From CAZNSX01 sp964575845 (GTDB lineage Bacteria; UBA8248; CAZNSX01): 64,000 bases of DNA. Shown in pieces: positions 44,034 to 52,736 of this stretch. A program made the position numbers and the translations under genes. Position 1 is the stretch's first letter, and each line of letters starts with the position of its first letter. Location of the stretch: assembly GCA_964575845.1 (NCBI GenBank), contig CAZNSX010000002.1, positions 653,376-717,375 on the forward strand, in the 5' to 3' direction. Under the pieces are notes generated by a model. The model ran no database searches. It saw only the letters and a list, made by a program, of their open reading frames with translations, and was not told the DNA's origin.

Positions 44034-45482
44034 TCAAGGCGTCTCAAACCGTATAAAGATGGGATTGGAAAGGAGGATATCCTCCCCATCGGCCCTGACC
44101 TCCAGTCGGTAGTAGGTAACGGTTCCGGGCTCCATAGGCTCATCCTCAAGGCGCAGGCTTAATGGCGTTCTCCCTTCGATTCTTCGTACGACCCGACCAC
44201 GCGCGATCAGGCTTACTACCACGGGCCTCTCGCTTTCGTCCTCCGAGGATATGCGGAAGCTGATATGGGGAGGGCCCTTAAGCCCCACTTCATCCCCCAT
44301 GGTGCCCGTTCCACCCTCTCCCTCGACTCGAAACTCCTCCAGCTTGAGGCGGTTCTTTTCATACCCCCTGACGGCATACATCTTCCCCCGGGACAAAGCC
44401 CGGAGCACGTCCTCCGCGCCCTTTTTCCTCACAAGAAAGACCGTCTGCACGTCCGAGAGCCTCTTGAGGCCGCCCCGCTCCTTCCGGCTCCGGAAGTTCA
44501 CGCCCCCGTAAGCCCAAACGGGCGCGGGGATTGTGCCTCGTATGTAGCGCTCCAGGAGGGCATCCCACTCTCCTCCCGCCCTGGCGGCCACAGGGCCTCC
44601 GTCATGGAGGGCATCAAGGGCCACCCACCCGCGGGTTCTGAAAAGAAGCTCCAGTGAGGCCGGAGTTTCCGTGCGGAAACTCCCGAGTCTTCCCCGCCTT
44701 GGGGTGTCGTCCTGCCTCGCCCAGAGAACCAGCCCTCCTCTATCGTTGGCATAATCTATCAACTCCTGATACGGCAACGGGCCCAGGTCGCCATGGTACT
44801 GGTCAAAGGGGGAACTCCTGAAGGGATGATCGTTTATGGCCATGAGAATGCCGCCCGCGAATATCACTGCGCCTGCAACCCTGAAGAAGCGCCTCCCCGT
44901 AAGGAGAATAATGCCCAGGATGGCGGATATGAGGAAAAATGCCGTGCCGGGCAAGAGCTGTCGAAGGTACCGAGAGGATGGCCCGTTATGAAGCACGGGA
45001 AGCGAGCGGAGGTCTTGAGGTTTCAGCCCCAAGACCAGCATCTCCCGCCGCCAGTCGCGGACGAGCAGCGTCCCCTTAAAGTAACTTCCCTCAAAATAAT
45101 AATAGGGGGAGGTGGTGATGCCCGGGATTATCACCAAGCCGGGAAAACGCTCTCGGGCTTCAGCCATAGCCCGGTAGTAGGGTTCGACTCCGCGGGCCAA
45201 GACTGAAGGGAGCTCTTCCTTCCTGCGGATCAGGTACCGTAAGGGTGGGGGTCCCCAAGCAGCGGCGAGGAGGTCGTGGTCGGTGATGATGAGGACCTCG
45301 AGCCCCTCGGCCAGTGCCTGACTGGCTAGGTCTATAATGGCATACTGGCCTGAGCTGAAGTTGGAGTAAGTGTGGATGGCCCCCCGCAACTGAAGAAGCT
45401 CCTTCCCTTCAACGGGAGAAATGGCCAACACCAGATGAAGGGCCAGCACGAGTCCCGCCCATCGTTGCTTTTTCGCGCTCAT
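44034..45482 (-). CDS. membrane-associated PHP-like protein with altered metal site
   Basis: 482 aa. An N-terminal signal or anchor (about 8-26), a PHP-like barrel (about 30-165) and two central hydrophobic segments around 178-218 (FFLISAILGIILLTG, AGAVIFAGGILMAIND), then a second barrel half and a beta-sandwich-like C-terminus ending SNPIFIRF. The first PHP motif is IHTYS where HxH is expected, and IPGITTS replaces the usual IPGxE, while ITDHD is kept, so metal binding is probably changed. Overlaps the glycosyltransferase by 4 bp. Confidence 0.7.
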   Translation of the reverse strand: MSAKKQRWAGLVLALHLVLAISPVEGKELLQLRGAIHTYSNFSSGQYAIIDLASQALAEGLEVLIITDHDLLAAAWGPPPLRYLIRRKEELPSVLARGVEPYYRAMAEARERFPGLVIIPGITTSPYYYFEGSYFKGTLLVRDWRREMLVLGLKPQDLRSLPVLHNGPSSRYLRQLLPGTAFFLISAILGIILLTGRRFFRVAGAVIFAGGILMAINDHPFRSSPFDQYHGDLGPLPYQELIDYANDRGGLVLWARQDDTPRRGRLGSFRTETPASLELLFRTRGWVALDALHDGGPVAARAGGEWDALLERYIRGTIPAPVWAYGGVNFRSRKERGGLKRLSDVQTVFLVRKKGAEDVLRALSRGKMYAVRGYEKNRLKLEEFRVEGEGGTGTMGDEVGLKGPPHISFRISSEDESERPVVVSLIARGRVVRRIEGRTPLSLRLEDEPMEPGTVTYYRLEVRADGEDILLSNPIFIRFETP

Positions 45483-46804
45483 GCTGGTTGCTTGAGATAG
45501 CCTTTCTCTCTGAGCAGCTCTCGGTAGAGAGCTTCAATTCGCTCCACCATGATTTCGACCGAATAGGGGTCAACGGCCGCCCTGGCCCTTTCGCCCATAG
45601 CCCTGCGGCCCCGGGGGTCTTTCAGAAGGGACAGGATCGCAGAGGCCAGGGCCTCAGGGTCGGCGGGTGGTACCAGCAGCCCCGTGTCGCCATGGGCGAC
45701 AACCTCGGGCAAGCTCCCCACGCGCGAGGCCACTACCGGAAGCCCCGCAGCCATAGCTTCCACTGCAGAGCGTCCCATGCCCTCATTCAAGGAGGGGATC
45801 ACGAAAAGGTCCATCGCCTTGAGAAGCGAGGGCACGTCATCCCTCCAGCCCAGGAGGCAGAACCTCTCCCCGATACCCAGGGCTTGAGCCCGGTCCGAGA
45901 GTTCGCTCCGCTCCCGACCATCCCCCGCTAGAAGGAAGTATGCCTCGGGGTAAGAGCGAAGGACGAGGGCGGCCGCCTCAAGGAAATAGCGGTATCCCTT
46001 TATGGGCTCCAGACGGCCCACAGACCCTATGAGGGGAGCATGAGAGGGAAGCGCCAGCTCCTCCTTCGCCCGGAGAGCCTCCTCTTGACCCACCGAGGTG
46101 AAGCGTCCGAGCTCGACCCCGCTGGCTATGGTCACAAACTGCTCTCGCCGACCAACGCCAAATCTCACGTGCTCATCGCGCTCCAGGTCGGTAAGGGAGA
46201 TTATCTTCCGGGTCATGCGAGCACTGGCCCACTCAAGCCAGAGGAACACCCTGGAGAGAAGGGGCCCGAAATACCCATAGAAAACATGACCGTGGGGTGT
46301 ATGAATAATGATAGGCGCCCCGGCCAGCCAGGCGGCCCAGCGGCCGAGGATGCCCCCTTTGGAGGAATGGGTATGCACTATCTGGTAGCGGCCCCGGCGT
46401 ATCAGGAAAAAGAGCTTAATAAAGGCAAAGATGTCTTTAAGAGGACTTATCTCTCGCACGAGCTCCGCAAGCCCCTTAATTTCGACCCCGCAGGAGTGGG
46501 CCTTCCTTTCCGTGGGAGCCCTATGCCCAGTGCCCGGCCCTGCTACCACGACGACCTCATACCCGCGCTCCCTGAGACCCACGGCGGTCAGCAGGGTGTT
46601 CTCCGAGGAGCCCCCCCGGTCAAGGCGCGTTATTATGTGTAGGACCTTTATCCCCGCCACATCCCTTAAGGAGGGTTTCCCTTTCCCCTCTGGAGTCGGG
46701 GCCGAAGAAACTCCACTTTCTTCGGAAAAGAGGGGAGTCTCTCTCAGCTGGCTGATTCTATTATAAGGGGTATCCCCGCTCCAGGGAGTCGGGCCATAAA
46801 ACAT
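45479..46804 (-). CDS. GT4-family glycosyltransferase
   Basis: 441 aa from ATG 46804 (GAGGGG four bases upstream); the start is uncertain because the Rossmann domain begins only at KVLHIITRLDRGG about 48 residues in, and a GTG at 46660 is possible. GT-B features: GRWAAWLAG, SGVELGRF, VGRLEPIKGYRYFLEAA and the donor site PSLNEGMGRSAVEAMAAGLP. Family 4 enzymes retain configuration and use nucleotide sugars. First gene of the minus-strand glycan run. Confidence 0.88.
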   Translation of the reverse strand: MFYGPTPWSGDTPYNRISQLRETPLFSEESGVSSAPTPEGKGKPSLRDVAGIKVLHIITRLDRGGSSENTLLTAVGLRERGYEVVVVAGPGTGHRAPTERKAHSCGVEIKGLAELVREISPLKDIFAFIKLFFLIRRGRYQIVHTHSSKGGILGRWAAWLAGAPIIIHTPHGHVFYGYFGPLLSRVFLWLEWASARMTRKIISLTDLERDEHVRFGVGRREQFVTIASGVELGRFTSVGQEEALRAKEELALPSHAPLIGSVGRLEPIKGYRYFLEAAALVLRSYPEAYFLLAGDGRERSELSDRAQALGIGERFCLLGWRDDVPSLLKAMDLFVIPSLNEGMGRSAVEAMAAGLPVVASRVGSLPEVVAHGDTGLLVPPADPEALASAILSLLKDPRGRRAMGERARAAVDPYSVEIMVERIEALYRELLREKGYLKQPA

Positions 46805-47120
46805 AAGCCCCTCAAGGCGGGCGGCTGCTCCAAGCAACCCGGGGACGGATGCAAAGGGGTCGCTTGGACCAGGATGAATTTGCAGATGTATAATATCAGG
46901 TGAAGCCTTTTACATCAAGCACTACTCTCGGATTGCTATCGCAAATCAAGCGGCCTAATATGAGAGCGTGCTTAAATTCTGCAGTGATTATCCCTTTTGC
47001 GTAAATGTTCTCCCTAAACCTTGAGATCTCTTGTTGCTGAGGGAAAAACCTTCTTTCAGGTGGCGCAGCCCAAGGAAGCTGGCCCATGGGGAGTTATTCT
47101 ATCGGGACTTTAGAAATGCC

Positions 47121-47149
47121 TTGACATTTGCCCCTTATTTGCTTAAAGA
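47121..47149 (+). promoter_or_regulatory. putative promoter of the multiheme cytochrome operon
   Basis: Consensus TTGACA (47121-47126), 17-bp spacer, TAAAGA (47144-47149), a weak -10. Transcription from here would give a leader of about 205 nt before the first cytochrome start, containing the structured element that follows. Confidence 0.4.
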
Positions 47150-47160
47150 GGAGTGGTGTA

Positions 47161-47339
47161 ATTGGGTGGGGGCCCAATAGAGCGGAGCGAAATTTTTAGG
47201 CATCGAGAAAGGGCCGCCCTCTGAATCCCGCCTTCAGGGCAGAGAAAAAAGCCGCCCTTGGGTCGGCCTGGCTCCCGCAGTATAAAGAAAATCATAGCTG
47301 TATTTCGATAGCCGAGGGATTCCTCTGCCAGGTGGAATC
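47161..47339 (+). promoter_or_regulatory. structured 5' leader, possible GEMM-like (cyclic dinucleotide) riboswitch
   Basis: Successive hairpins: ATTGGG/CCCAAT (47161-47178); a stem with CTGAA/TTCAG near 47220; then GAGAAAAAAGCC, a short GCCC/GGGT hairpin and CGGCCTGGCTCCCG ending near 47278. This order (AAAGCC, short stem, GGCnnGGCTnCCG) resembles the 3' half of c-di-GMP-I/GEMM RNAs, known upstream of multiheme cytochromes in Geobacter, but the conserved CGCAAAG is not exact. Downstream, GATTCC (47318-47323) can pair with GGAATC (47334-47339) or give way to a GAGG/CCTC hairpin, as an expression platform might. Confidence 0.3.
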
Positions 47340-47360
47340 TGCAACTCGAAAGGAGAACCT

Positions 47361-48437
47361 ATGAAAGGAAACCCCTGGCATCTCTCAAACGTTCTGGTTC
47401 TCACCTTTCTCGTCGCCTTGGGAGCGGCCCTCTTGGGGGGAGCCAACGCCATGGCGGCTGAATACATGGGCGCGGAGATATGCGGCGGGTGCCATCCTAA
47501 GGAGCACAACGACTGGCGGATATCGGGCCACCCCTACGAGATGAGGAAGGCGGAAGATGCCAAGCATGCAGCCATCCCCCTGCCCGAAGGTTATTCCTGG
47601 GATGAGATCTCCTATGTGATCGGCGGCTATCACAAAAAAGTGCGCTATCTTGACAAGGAGGGCTACATAATCACGTCCACGGGCCCCAAGAAAGATCGCC
47701 CGGGCAAGAACCAGTTCAACCTGGAGACGGGCGAGTGGTCTGACTACCACCCCGGCGAGAAGAAGATGAAGTATGACTGCGGAGGCTGCCATGCGACCGG
47801 CTACTCAAAGGAGGGGCATCAGGACGGGCTTATTGGGATAGTGGGGACCTGGAAGTTTCCGGGGATTGAGTGCGAGGCCTGCCACGGTCCAGGCTCTGAG
47901 CATGTGACGGCCGGTGGAAGGGCTCCCATCAAAGTCGAAAAATCTGCTCTCCTTTGCGGTAAGTGCCATATCCGCGGCAAGCGGGATGAGATCCCGGCCC
48001 AGGGTGGTTATATCAGCCACCACGCCCAGTTCAACGAGCTTCTCGCTGGCCCCCACAAGATGTTCGGCTGCGTCACCTGTCATAACCCTCACAAGGGGCA
48101 CAAGTTCGGCATCCAGGTCGCATGCCGCCAGTGTCACCTCAAGCAGGACCTGGATTTTAGGGGGAGCAAGATGCAACGGGTGGGAAAGACCTGCGTGGAT
48201 TGTCACATGGCACGGGCAACGCGGTCGGCCATCGCACGCAGCGCCTATGAGGGCGATGTTAGGACCCACATCTTCAGGATAAACATTGACCCAAAGGCAA
48301 GGATGTTCACTCCCGATGGGAAATACGCGAAGGATTTCATAACCCTCCGGTTTGCGTGCCTCTCTTGCCATCTCGATAGAGATGTGGCATGGGCGGTGGA
48401 GCTGGCCAAGGGCATTCACACTTACGGTAAGAAATAA
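47361..48437 (+). CDS. octaheme c-type cytochrome
   Basis: 358 aa, ATG after AAAGGAGAA. Signal peptide about 1-33. Eight CxxCH sites at residues 41, 140, 171, 199, 237, 255, 278 and 333, giving eight covalent haems in the periplasm. The arrangement, with CEACHGPGSEH and CVTCHNPH, resembles cytochrome c554-like multihaem proteins (NrfA-type catalytic CxxCK is absent), so an electron carrier is more likely than a nitrite reductase. First of three cytochrome genes. Confidence 0.9.
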   Translation: MKGNPWHLSNVLVLTFLVALGAALLGGANAMAAEYMGAEICGGCHPKEHNDWRISGHPYEMRKAEDAKHAAIPLPEGYSWDEISYVIGGYHKKVRYLDKEGYIITSTGPKKDRPGKNQFNLETGEWSDYHPGEKKMKYDCGGCHATGYSKEGHQDGLIGIVGTWKFPGIECEACHGPGSEHVTAGGRAPIKVEKSALLCGKCHIRGKRDEIPAQGGYISHHAQFNELLAGPHKMFGCVTCHNPHKGHKFGIQVACRQCHLKQDLDFRGSKMQRVGKTCVDCHMARATRSAIARSAYEGDVRTHIFRINIDPKARMFTPDGKYAKDFITLRFACLSCHLDRDVAWAVELAKGIHTYGKK

Positions 48438-48445
48438 ATGGGCAG

Positions 48446-48459
48446 GGGCAGGCCTGCCC
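48446..48459. repeat. perfect 14-bp palindrome between cytochrome genes
   Basis: GGGCAGGCCTGCCC lies 8 bp after the octaheme cytochrome stop in the 134-bp gap before the next gene. It could form an RNA hairpin that protects or attenuates the transcript; no U-tract follows, so it is not a classic terminator. Confidence 0.35.
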
Positions 48460-48571
48460 GCCGCCTGGGGCTTACCGCGATGGGGGAGAGAAGCAAACCC
48501 CCCAAGAATTTGAGCTGGAGGAGAGGGGTTTTAGGCGCTCAGGCGCTTTTTGGTTGAAATGGCATATCACT

Positions 48572-50725
48572 ATGAGGGCGCCTCTTCTGACCATGCGCAA
48601 AAGGACTCTCTCCGGTCCGAGGGCCTTCGCCCTTGAGGCTGGTAAATCGAGCAGGAGAGGGTTTCCCCTCTGTTTTTTTGCGCTCCTTCTCTTTTTTCTT
48701 CTGCTCCCTCTGGGAGGCGAGGCGGGGGGAGCTCCTTTGCCTCAGGCCGTATGTCTCTCATGCCATCAGTCCAAGGACCTCACCAAAGAGCTTCCTGACG
48801 GCACCCGCCGTACCATGTACGTGGACGTTGAGGGGTACTCCCGCTCCGTCCATGGGAAGTTCGACTGCACCGCCTGCCACAATCAGGTGGAGGACCTGCC
48901 TCACCCGAAGGACCTCCCGCTCGCCAACTGCGCCGCCTGTCACGCTCAGGCTGAGAGGGAATATTCCCAGAGCATCCATGGGGAAGACCTGAGGCGTGCC
49001 CTGGAGGGGAAGACCCCAAAGCGCGAGATAGAAGTGCCCCGCTGCTCCAGCTGTCACGGAACTCATAACATCCTCTCCGTCCGAGACCCTCGCTCGCTCG
49101 TCTTCCCCCTCAACCTCCCTCAGACCTGCGGCAAATGCCACGCCGACGCCCAGCTCATGGCTAAGTACAAGGTCTCAGGCCAGGTTTACGCCCAGTATGT
49201 CGATAGTGTCCACGGCCGGGCCATAACCGAGAAAGGGCTGGTGGTATCGGCCAGTTGCAAGGATTGCCACGGCTCCCACAAGGTCAGAAAGCACTCTGAC
49301 CCAAAATCTATGACCTACCGGGGTAATATCCGCAAGACATGCGGAAAATGCCACTTGGGCATCAAGGAGGCATCCGAGAAGGATGTTCACGGGAGGGCCT
49401 TCTCCCAGGGGAACTTCATGGCCCCCACCTGCAACGACTGCCATACTACACATACCATAGGGCCTGTCGGGGGGAAGGGGTTCCGCCTGTTCATAGTCTT
49501 CGAGTGCGGCACCTGCCATAAGGAGGCCCTGAAGACCTACGAGGAGAGCGAGCACGGTAAGGTCACGGCCCTCGGGTTTGGCGTTGCGGCTAAGTGTTCC
49601 GATTGCCACGGCTCCCACAGGATAGAGCGCATGGACCATGCCCTCTTCACGGGAAAGCCCCTGGATGTGAAGATCTGCCAGAAGTGTCATCCCGGCGCCA
49701 ACGCCAACTTTGCACTCTTCATGCCCCATGCAGACCCTCGGAACAAGAAGCGCTATCCCTTGCTCCACCTGACCTATGTGGGCATGACATCCCTTTTGGT
49801 CTTTGTCTTTGTTTTCTTTGGTATCCACACGGCCCTCTGGCTTCCCCGCTCCATCAAGGCCAGGCCGAAGAAAGGTAACCCGGGCCCGAACGCGGAGGCT
49901 CAGTACTTCTGGCGCATTGACGGCTATAGCAGGGTCCTACACGTTATGGTGGTGGTGAGCTTCCTGGGGCTCGCCCTGACCGGACTCCCCCTGAAGTTCA
50001 GCCACACCTCTTGGGCGCGGTTCCTGGCCCAGTACACTTCTGTCGCAGACTACCCCGTGGCGGGCTTCTTTCACCGCTTTTTCGCTTTTGTGACCTTCCT
50101 CTATTTTGGCCTCCACATCCGGTATCTCATCCGACACATAAGGCAATACAAGGGCGCGAAGGCGGCCCTCGTCCTGGGCCCTGATTCCCCTTTCCCCCGC
50201 TTTGAGGATGTGCTGCAGCTCAGGGACCACGTCCGCTACTTCCTGGGCTTTGGGCCGAGGCCCAAGTTCGACCGCTGGACCTACTGGGAGAAGTTTGACT
50301 ACTGGGCCGTTTTCTGGGGAGTGGCCATCATCGGGAGCACAGGCCTGCTGCTTTGGTTCCCCACATTTTTCGCGCGCGTCCTTCCCGGCTGGACTATAAA
50401 CATCGCCGTCCTGGTCCACAGCGACGAGGCGCTCTTGGCCGTGGGCTTCATCTTCTGCATCCACTTCTTCAACACCCATCTGCGGGGCGAGAAGTTTCCT
50501 CTGGACCGTGTGATCTTCACGGGGAGGCTGAGTCTTCAGGAGCTGAAGGAGGAACGCCCTGCGGAGTATGGGAGGCTCGTGGCCTCAGGAGAGCTGGATA
50601 AGAGACGGGCCTCACCCCCCGCTCCATGGATGGAGACTCTAGCCAGGGGCTTTGGCTTTACGGCCCTGGCCATTGGCATTATCCTAATCGTGCTCATCAT
50701 CGCCTCGGCATTGACCCCGCGCTGA
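48572..50725 (+). CDS. CbcL-like fusion: 11-haem c-type cytochrome plus membrane b-type cytochrome
   Basis: 717 aa from ATG 48572 (TTG 48554 and ATG 48593 are alternatives; none has a clear ribosome site). Signal peptide about 30-52. Eleven CxxCH motifs at residues 61, 99, 120, 158, 186, 229, 257, 287, 312, 342 and 369. Residues about 398-710 form a diheme b-type cytochrome like formate dehydrogenase gamma/HydC, with membrane histidines in FFHRFFAFVTFLYFGLHI and VHSDEALLAVGFIFCIHFF. The fusion matches the plan of Geobacter CbcL, an inner-membrane quinol oxidase feeding extracellular electron transfer. The substrate acceptor is not deducible. Confidence 0.88.
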   Translation: MRAPLLTMRKRTLSGPRAFALEAGKSSRRGFPLCFFALLLFFLLLPLGGEAGGAPLPQAVCLSCHQSKDLTKELPDGTRRTMYVDVEGYSRSVHGKFDCTACHNQVEDLPHPKDLPLANCAACHAQAEREYSQSIHGEDLRRALEGKTPKREIEVPRCSSCHGTHNILSVRDPRSLVFPLNLPQTCGKCHADAQLMAKYKVSGQVYAQYVDSVHGRAITEKGLVVSASCKDCHGSHKVRKHSDPKSMTYRGNIRKTCGKCHLGIKEASEKDVHGRAFSQGNFMAPTCNDCHTTHTIGPVGGKGFRLFIVFECGTCHKEALKTYEESEHGKVTALGFGVAAKCSDCHGSHRIERMDHALFTGKPLDVKICQKCHPGANANFALFMPHADPRNKKRYPLLHLTYVGMTSLLVFVFVFFGIHTALWLPRSIKARPKKGNPGPNAEAQYFWRIDGYSRVLHVMVVVSFLGLALTGLPLKFSHTSWARFLAQYTSVADYPVAGFFHRFFAFVTFLYFGLHIRYLIRHIRQYKGAKAALVLGPDSPFPRFEDVLQLRDHVRYFLGFGPRPKFDRWTYWEKFDYWAVFWGVAIIGSTGLLLWFPTFFARVLPGWTINIAVLVHSDEALLAVGFIFCIHFFNTHLRGEKFPLDRVIFTGRLSLQELKEERPAEYGRLVASGELDKRRASPPAPWMETLARGFGFTALAIGIILIVLIIASALTPR

Positions 50726-50773
50726 GGGAGGCAATGGGCCTCGCTCATTTAGGGGGTTTCGGAGGAGTTTCAG

Positions 50774-52168
50774 TTGAAAGAAGGCAAGCTCAGGAAGGTT
50801 CTCGCTGCTCTGGGCATAGCGAGAGTTGGCGAGAAAGGGGGGCGGCGACGCTGGGGCCGCCTGGCAATATTGGTATTGGTCCTTCTGGTCGTAGCTATGG
50901 CGGGTCTTGTGAAGTTCAGCGAGACGCCCACCTTCTGCAATTCTTGCCACATCATGCGCCCCTATTATGAGGGCTGGAAGACCTCCACTCACAACAAGGT
51001 CGCCTGCGTCAAGTGCCACTATCCTCCGGGTCTGAGCGAAGGCTTCAAGGGCAAGTTCAAGGCCCTGAGCCAGGTCACTAAATACGTGACCCGCACCTAC
51101 GGCACAAAGCCTTACGCCGAGATAGAGGATGCCAGCTGTCTTCAGAAAGGCTGCCATGATACGCGGCTCCTAAAGCCCAGGGTCACCTTCAAGGAGGACA
51201 TCATCTTCGACCACCGCCCCCATATCAAGGAGCTTCGCCGAGGAAAGCGTCTCCGGTGCACCACTTGCCACTCCCAGATAGTCCAGGGACTTCACATCAG
51301 CGTGACCGAGGAGGTCTGCTTCATCTGCCACTTCAAGGACCGGGAGAAGCATCTGAAGGTTTCAGACTGCAAGCTCTGCCACGAGGTCATCCCCCGCTGG
51401 GTAAAAGCTGACGGCAGGACTATCCATCATTCCCGCTTTGCCACTCTGGCGACCCAGTGCGAGCGGTGCCACTCCGATGTGGTCCGGGGAGAAGGGGAGG
51501 TGATGCCCGCGAGGTGCATCGACTGCCACGGTGAGCCCGAGCGCCTCAAGCGCTTCGGGGATACCGATTTCATGCACAAGGAGCATGTGACAGACCACAA
51601 GGTGGAGTGCTATCAGTGCCACAACCCGATAAAGCACTCCATCAAGGCCGTGGAGGACCCTCTGGCCCGAGGCTGCAACCGCTGCCACCGCCTGAAGCAT
51701 AATGTTATAAGTCAGCTCTATCGGGGAGTGGGAGGCCGGGGCCTCTCGGGAATCCCGAGCCCAATGAGTGTGGCGCGGGTGGACTGCACGGGCTGCCACT
51801 TCGGCCCGAGCTTAGACCAAGGCAGCATAGCCTTCACGGGCCAAACCGTCAGGCCCGCGGCCCAGGCCTGCTCCTCCTGCCATGGGCCAGGGTACGATGA
51901 GGTGCTGGCCATGTGGAGGGAGAACCTCGCTAGCTCCCTTCACTCGACCGAAGCTTACCTGCAAAAAGCTCGTCACGCCGTTGAGGCAGCCTCATCATCT
52001 CATCCCAACTATGAGAAGGCCCTCAAGCTCTTCAAGGATGCCTCCTACAACATGGAGTTCGTCAAGTACGGAAAAGGGATTCACAATATAGAGTACTCCG
52101 TTAACCTCCTTGCCCTCTCCAGCCGCAAGGCCGAAGAGACCATCCGTCTTCTTTACGGGAAGCCCTAG
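50774..52168 (+). CDS. NapC/NirT-type membrane-anchored multiheme cytochrome (12 haem motifs)
   Basis: 464 aa, TTG start after GGAGGAG (50761-50767). One transmembrane helix (about 29-47), then a NapC/NrfH-like domain (CNSCHIM, CVKCHYPPG). Eleven CxxCH sites (residues 55, 78, 162, 182, 199, 229, 248, 279, 301, 338, 366) plus one CX4CH (CLQKGCH at 122). The C-terminal 90 residues are haem-free and helical. NapC-type proteins oxidise menaquinol; the additional haems suggest a long periplasmic wire. It follows the b-type fusion by 48 bp. Confidence 0.88.
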   Translation: MKEGKLRKVLAALGIARVGEKGGRRRWGRLAILVLVLLVVAMAGLVKFSETPTFCNSCHIMRPYYEGWKTSTHNKVACVKCHYPPGLSEGFKGKFKALSQVTKYVTRTYGTKPYAEIEDASCLQKGCHDTRLLKPRVTFKEDIIFDHRPHIKELRRGKRLRCTTCHSQIVQGLHISVTEEVCFICHFKDREKHLKVSDCKLCHEVIPRWVKADGRTIHHSRFATLATQCERCHSDVVRGEGEVMPARCIDCHGEPERLKRFGDTDFMHKEHVTDHKVECYQCHNPIKHSIKAVEDPLARGCNRCHRLKHNVISQLYRGVGGRGLSGIPSPMSVARVDCTGCHFGPSLDQGSIAFTGQTVRPAAQACSSCHGPGYDEVLAMWRENLASSLHSTEAYLQKARHAVEAASSSHPNYEKALKLFKDASYNMEFVKYGKGIHNIEYSVNLLALSSRKAEETIRLLYGKP

Positions 52169-52353
52169 GGGAGGCTGGGCTCGGAAAAGAAAAGGGCCAG
52201 GATCTTGTAGCATCTTGCTCCCCTTCTCTGGCGGACTAGGGTTTTCTCTCGGGAAAGTCTCCCTTGAGGCTCATTTGAGCACGTCTATCACCGACATGAC
52301 CTTCTCGCGGCCAGGCGAGATTCAGATTTTCTTCGGCCTTATCAAGCCTTTCT

Positions 52354-52725
52354 CTACCCTGCTTTGTCCACAATTTCCGTCGTGTCTTTGAGAAAGCCCG
52401 GCAGGTACTCCAGGCGCGCGGGGCCGAAAACCTCGATCATATAGGTCTCCTCAAGATACTCGGCGCTGTGGTTTACCCGCTCGGGGATGTACCAGATGTC
52501 ACCCGCCTCAAGGATGCGCTCCTCACCGTCATCGGTGGTTACCCGCATCTTCCCCTTGACGATGAGGGATATCTGCTCGCAGACATGGTTCAGGTTGGGG
52601 ATTCGCGCGCCGGGGCTGGCGTGGAGGTCATTCACCATGGCATGCTCGCCGCACACCACCCTTGTCCTTATCCCCGGAATGGGCTCCCGCTCGGGTAATT
52701 CCTTCCAAGACCAATAGTATCTCAT
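52354..52725 (-). CDS. small cupin-domain protein
   Basis: 123 aa, single cupin barrel: motif 1 is altered (NLNHVCEQISLIVKGKMRV), motif 2 is IWYIPERVNHSAEYLEE. Metal ligand candidates are His, Glu and His in these segments. Functions of such small cupins range from isomerase to sensor and none can be assigned. It precedes nothing else on its strand, being 11 bp downstream of the transporter gene. The 185 bp between it and the cytochrome operon hold no gene. Confidence 0.82.
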   Translation of the reverse strand: MRYYWSWKELPEREPIPGIRTRVVCGEHAMVNDLHASPGARIPNLNHVCEQISLIVKGKMRVTTDDGEERILEAGDIWYIPERVNHSAEYLEETYMIEVFGPARLEYLPGFLKDTTEIVDKAG

Positions 52726-52736
52726 CGTGATTTCTC

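Larger units (their letters stand above)
46805..47360. other. long AT-richer intergenic region upstream of the cytochrome operon
   Basis: 556 bp. A 63-codon minus-strand frame (46896-47087) lacks a recognisable domain and was not accepted. The right half contains a promoter-like TTGACA element at 47121 and a highly structured stretch from 47161 to 47339. The left half must carry the promoter of the divergent glycan genes, but none stands out. Confidence 0.5.

Noticed and set aside
46896..47087. 63-codon minus-strand frame upstream of the cytochromes
   Set aside because: No ribosome site or domain recognised; short enough to arise by chance. A homologue search would settle it.
47361..48437. 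Nitrite reductase (NrfA) or octahaem reductase identity
   Set aside because: All eight motifs are CxxCH; the lysine-ligated CxxCK catalytic haem motif is absent.
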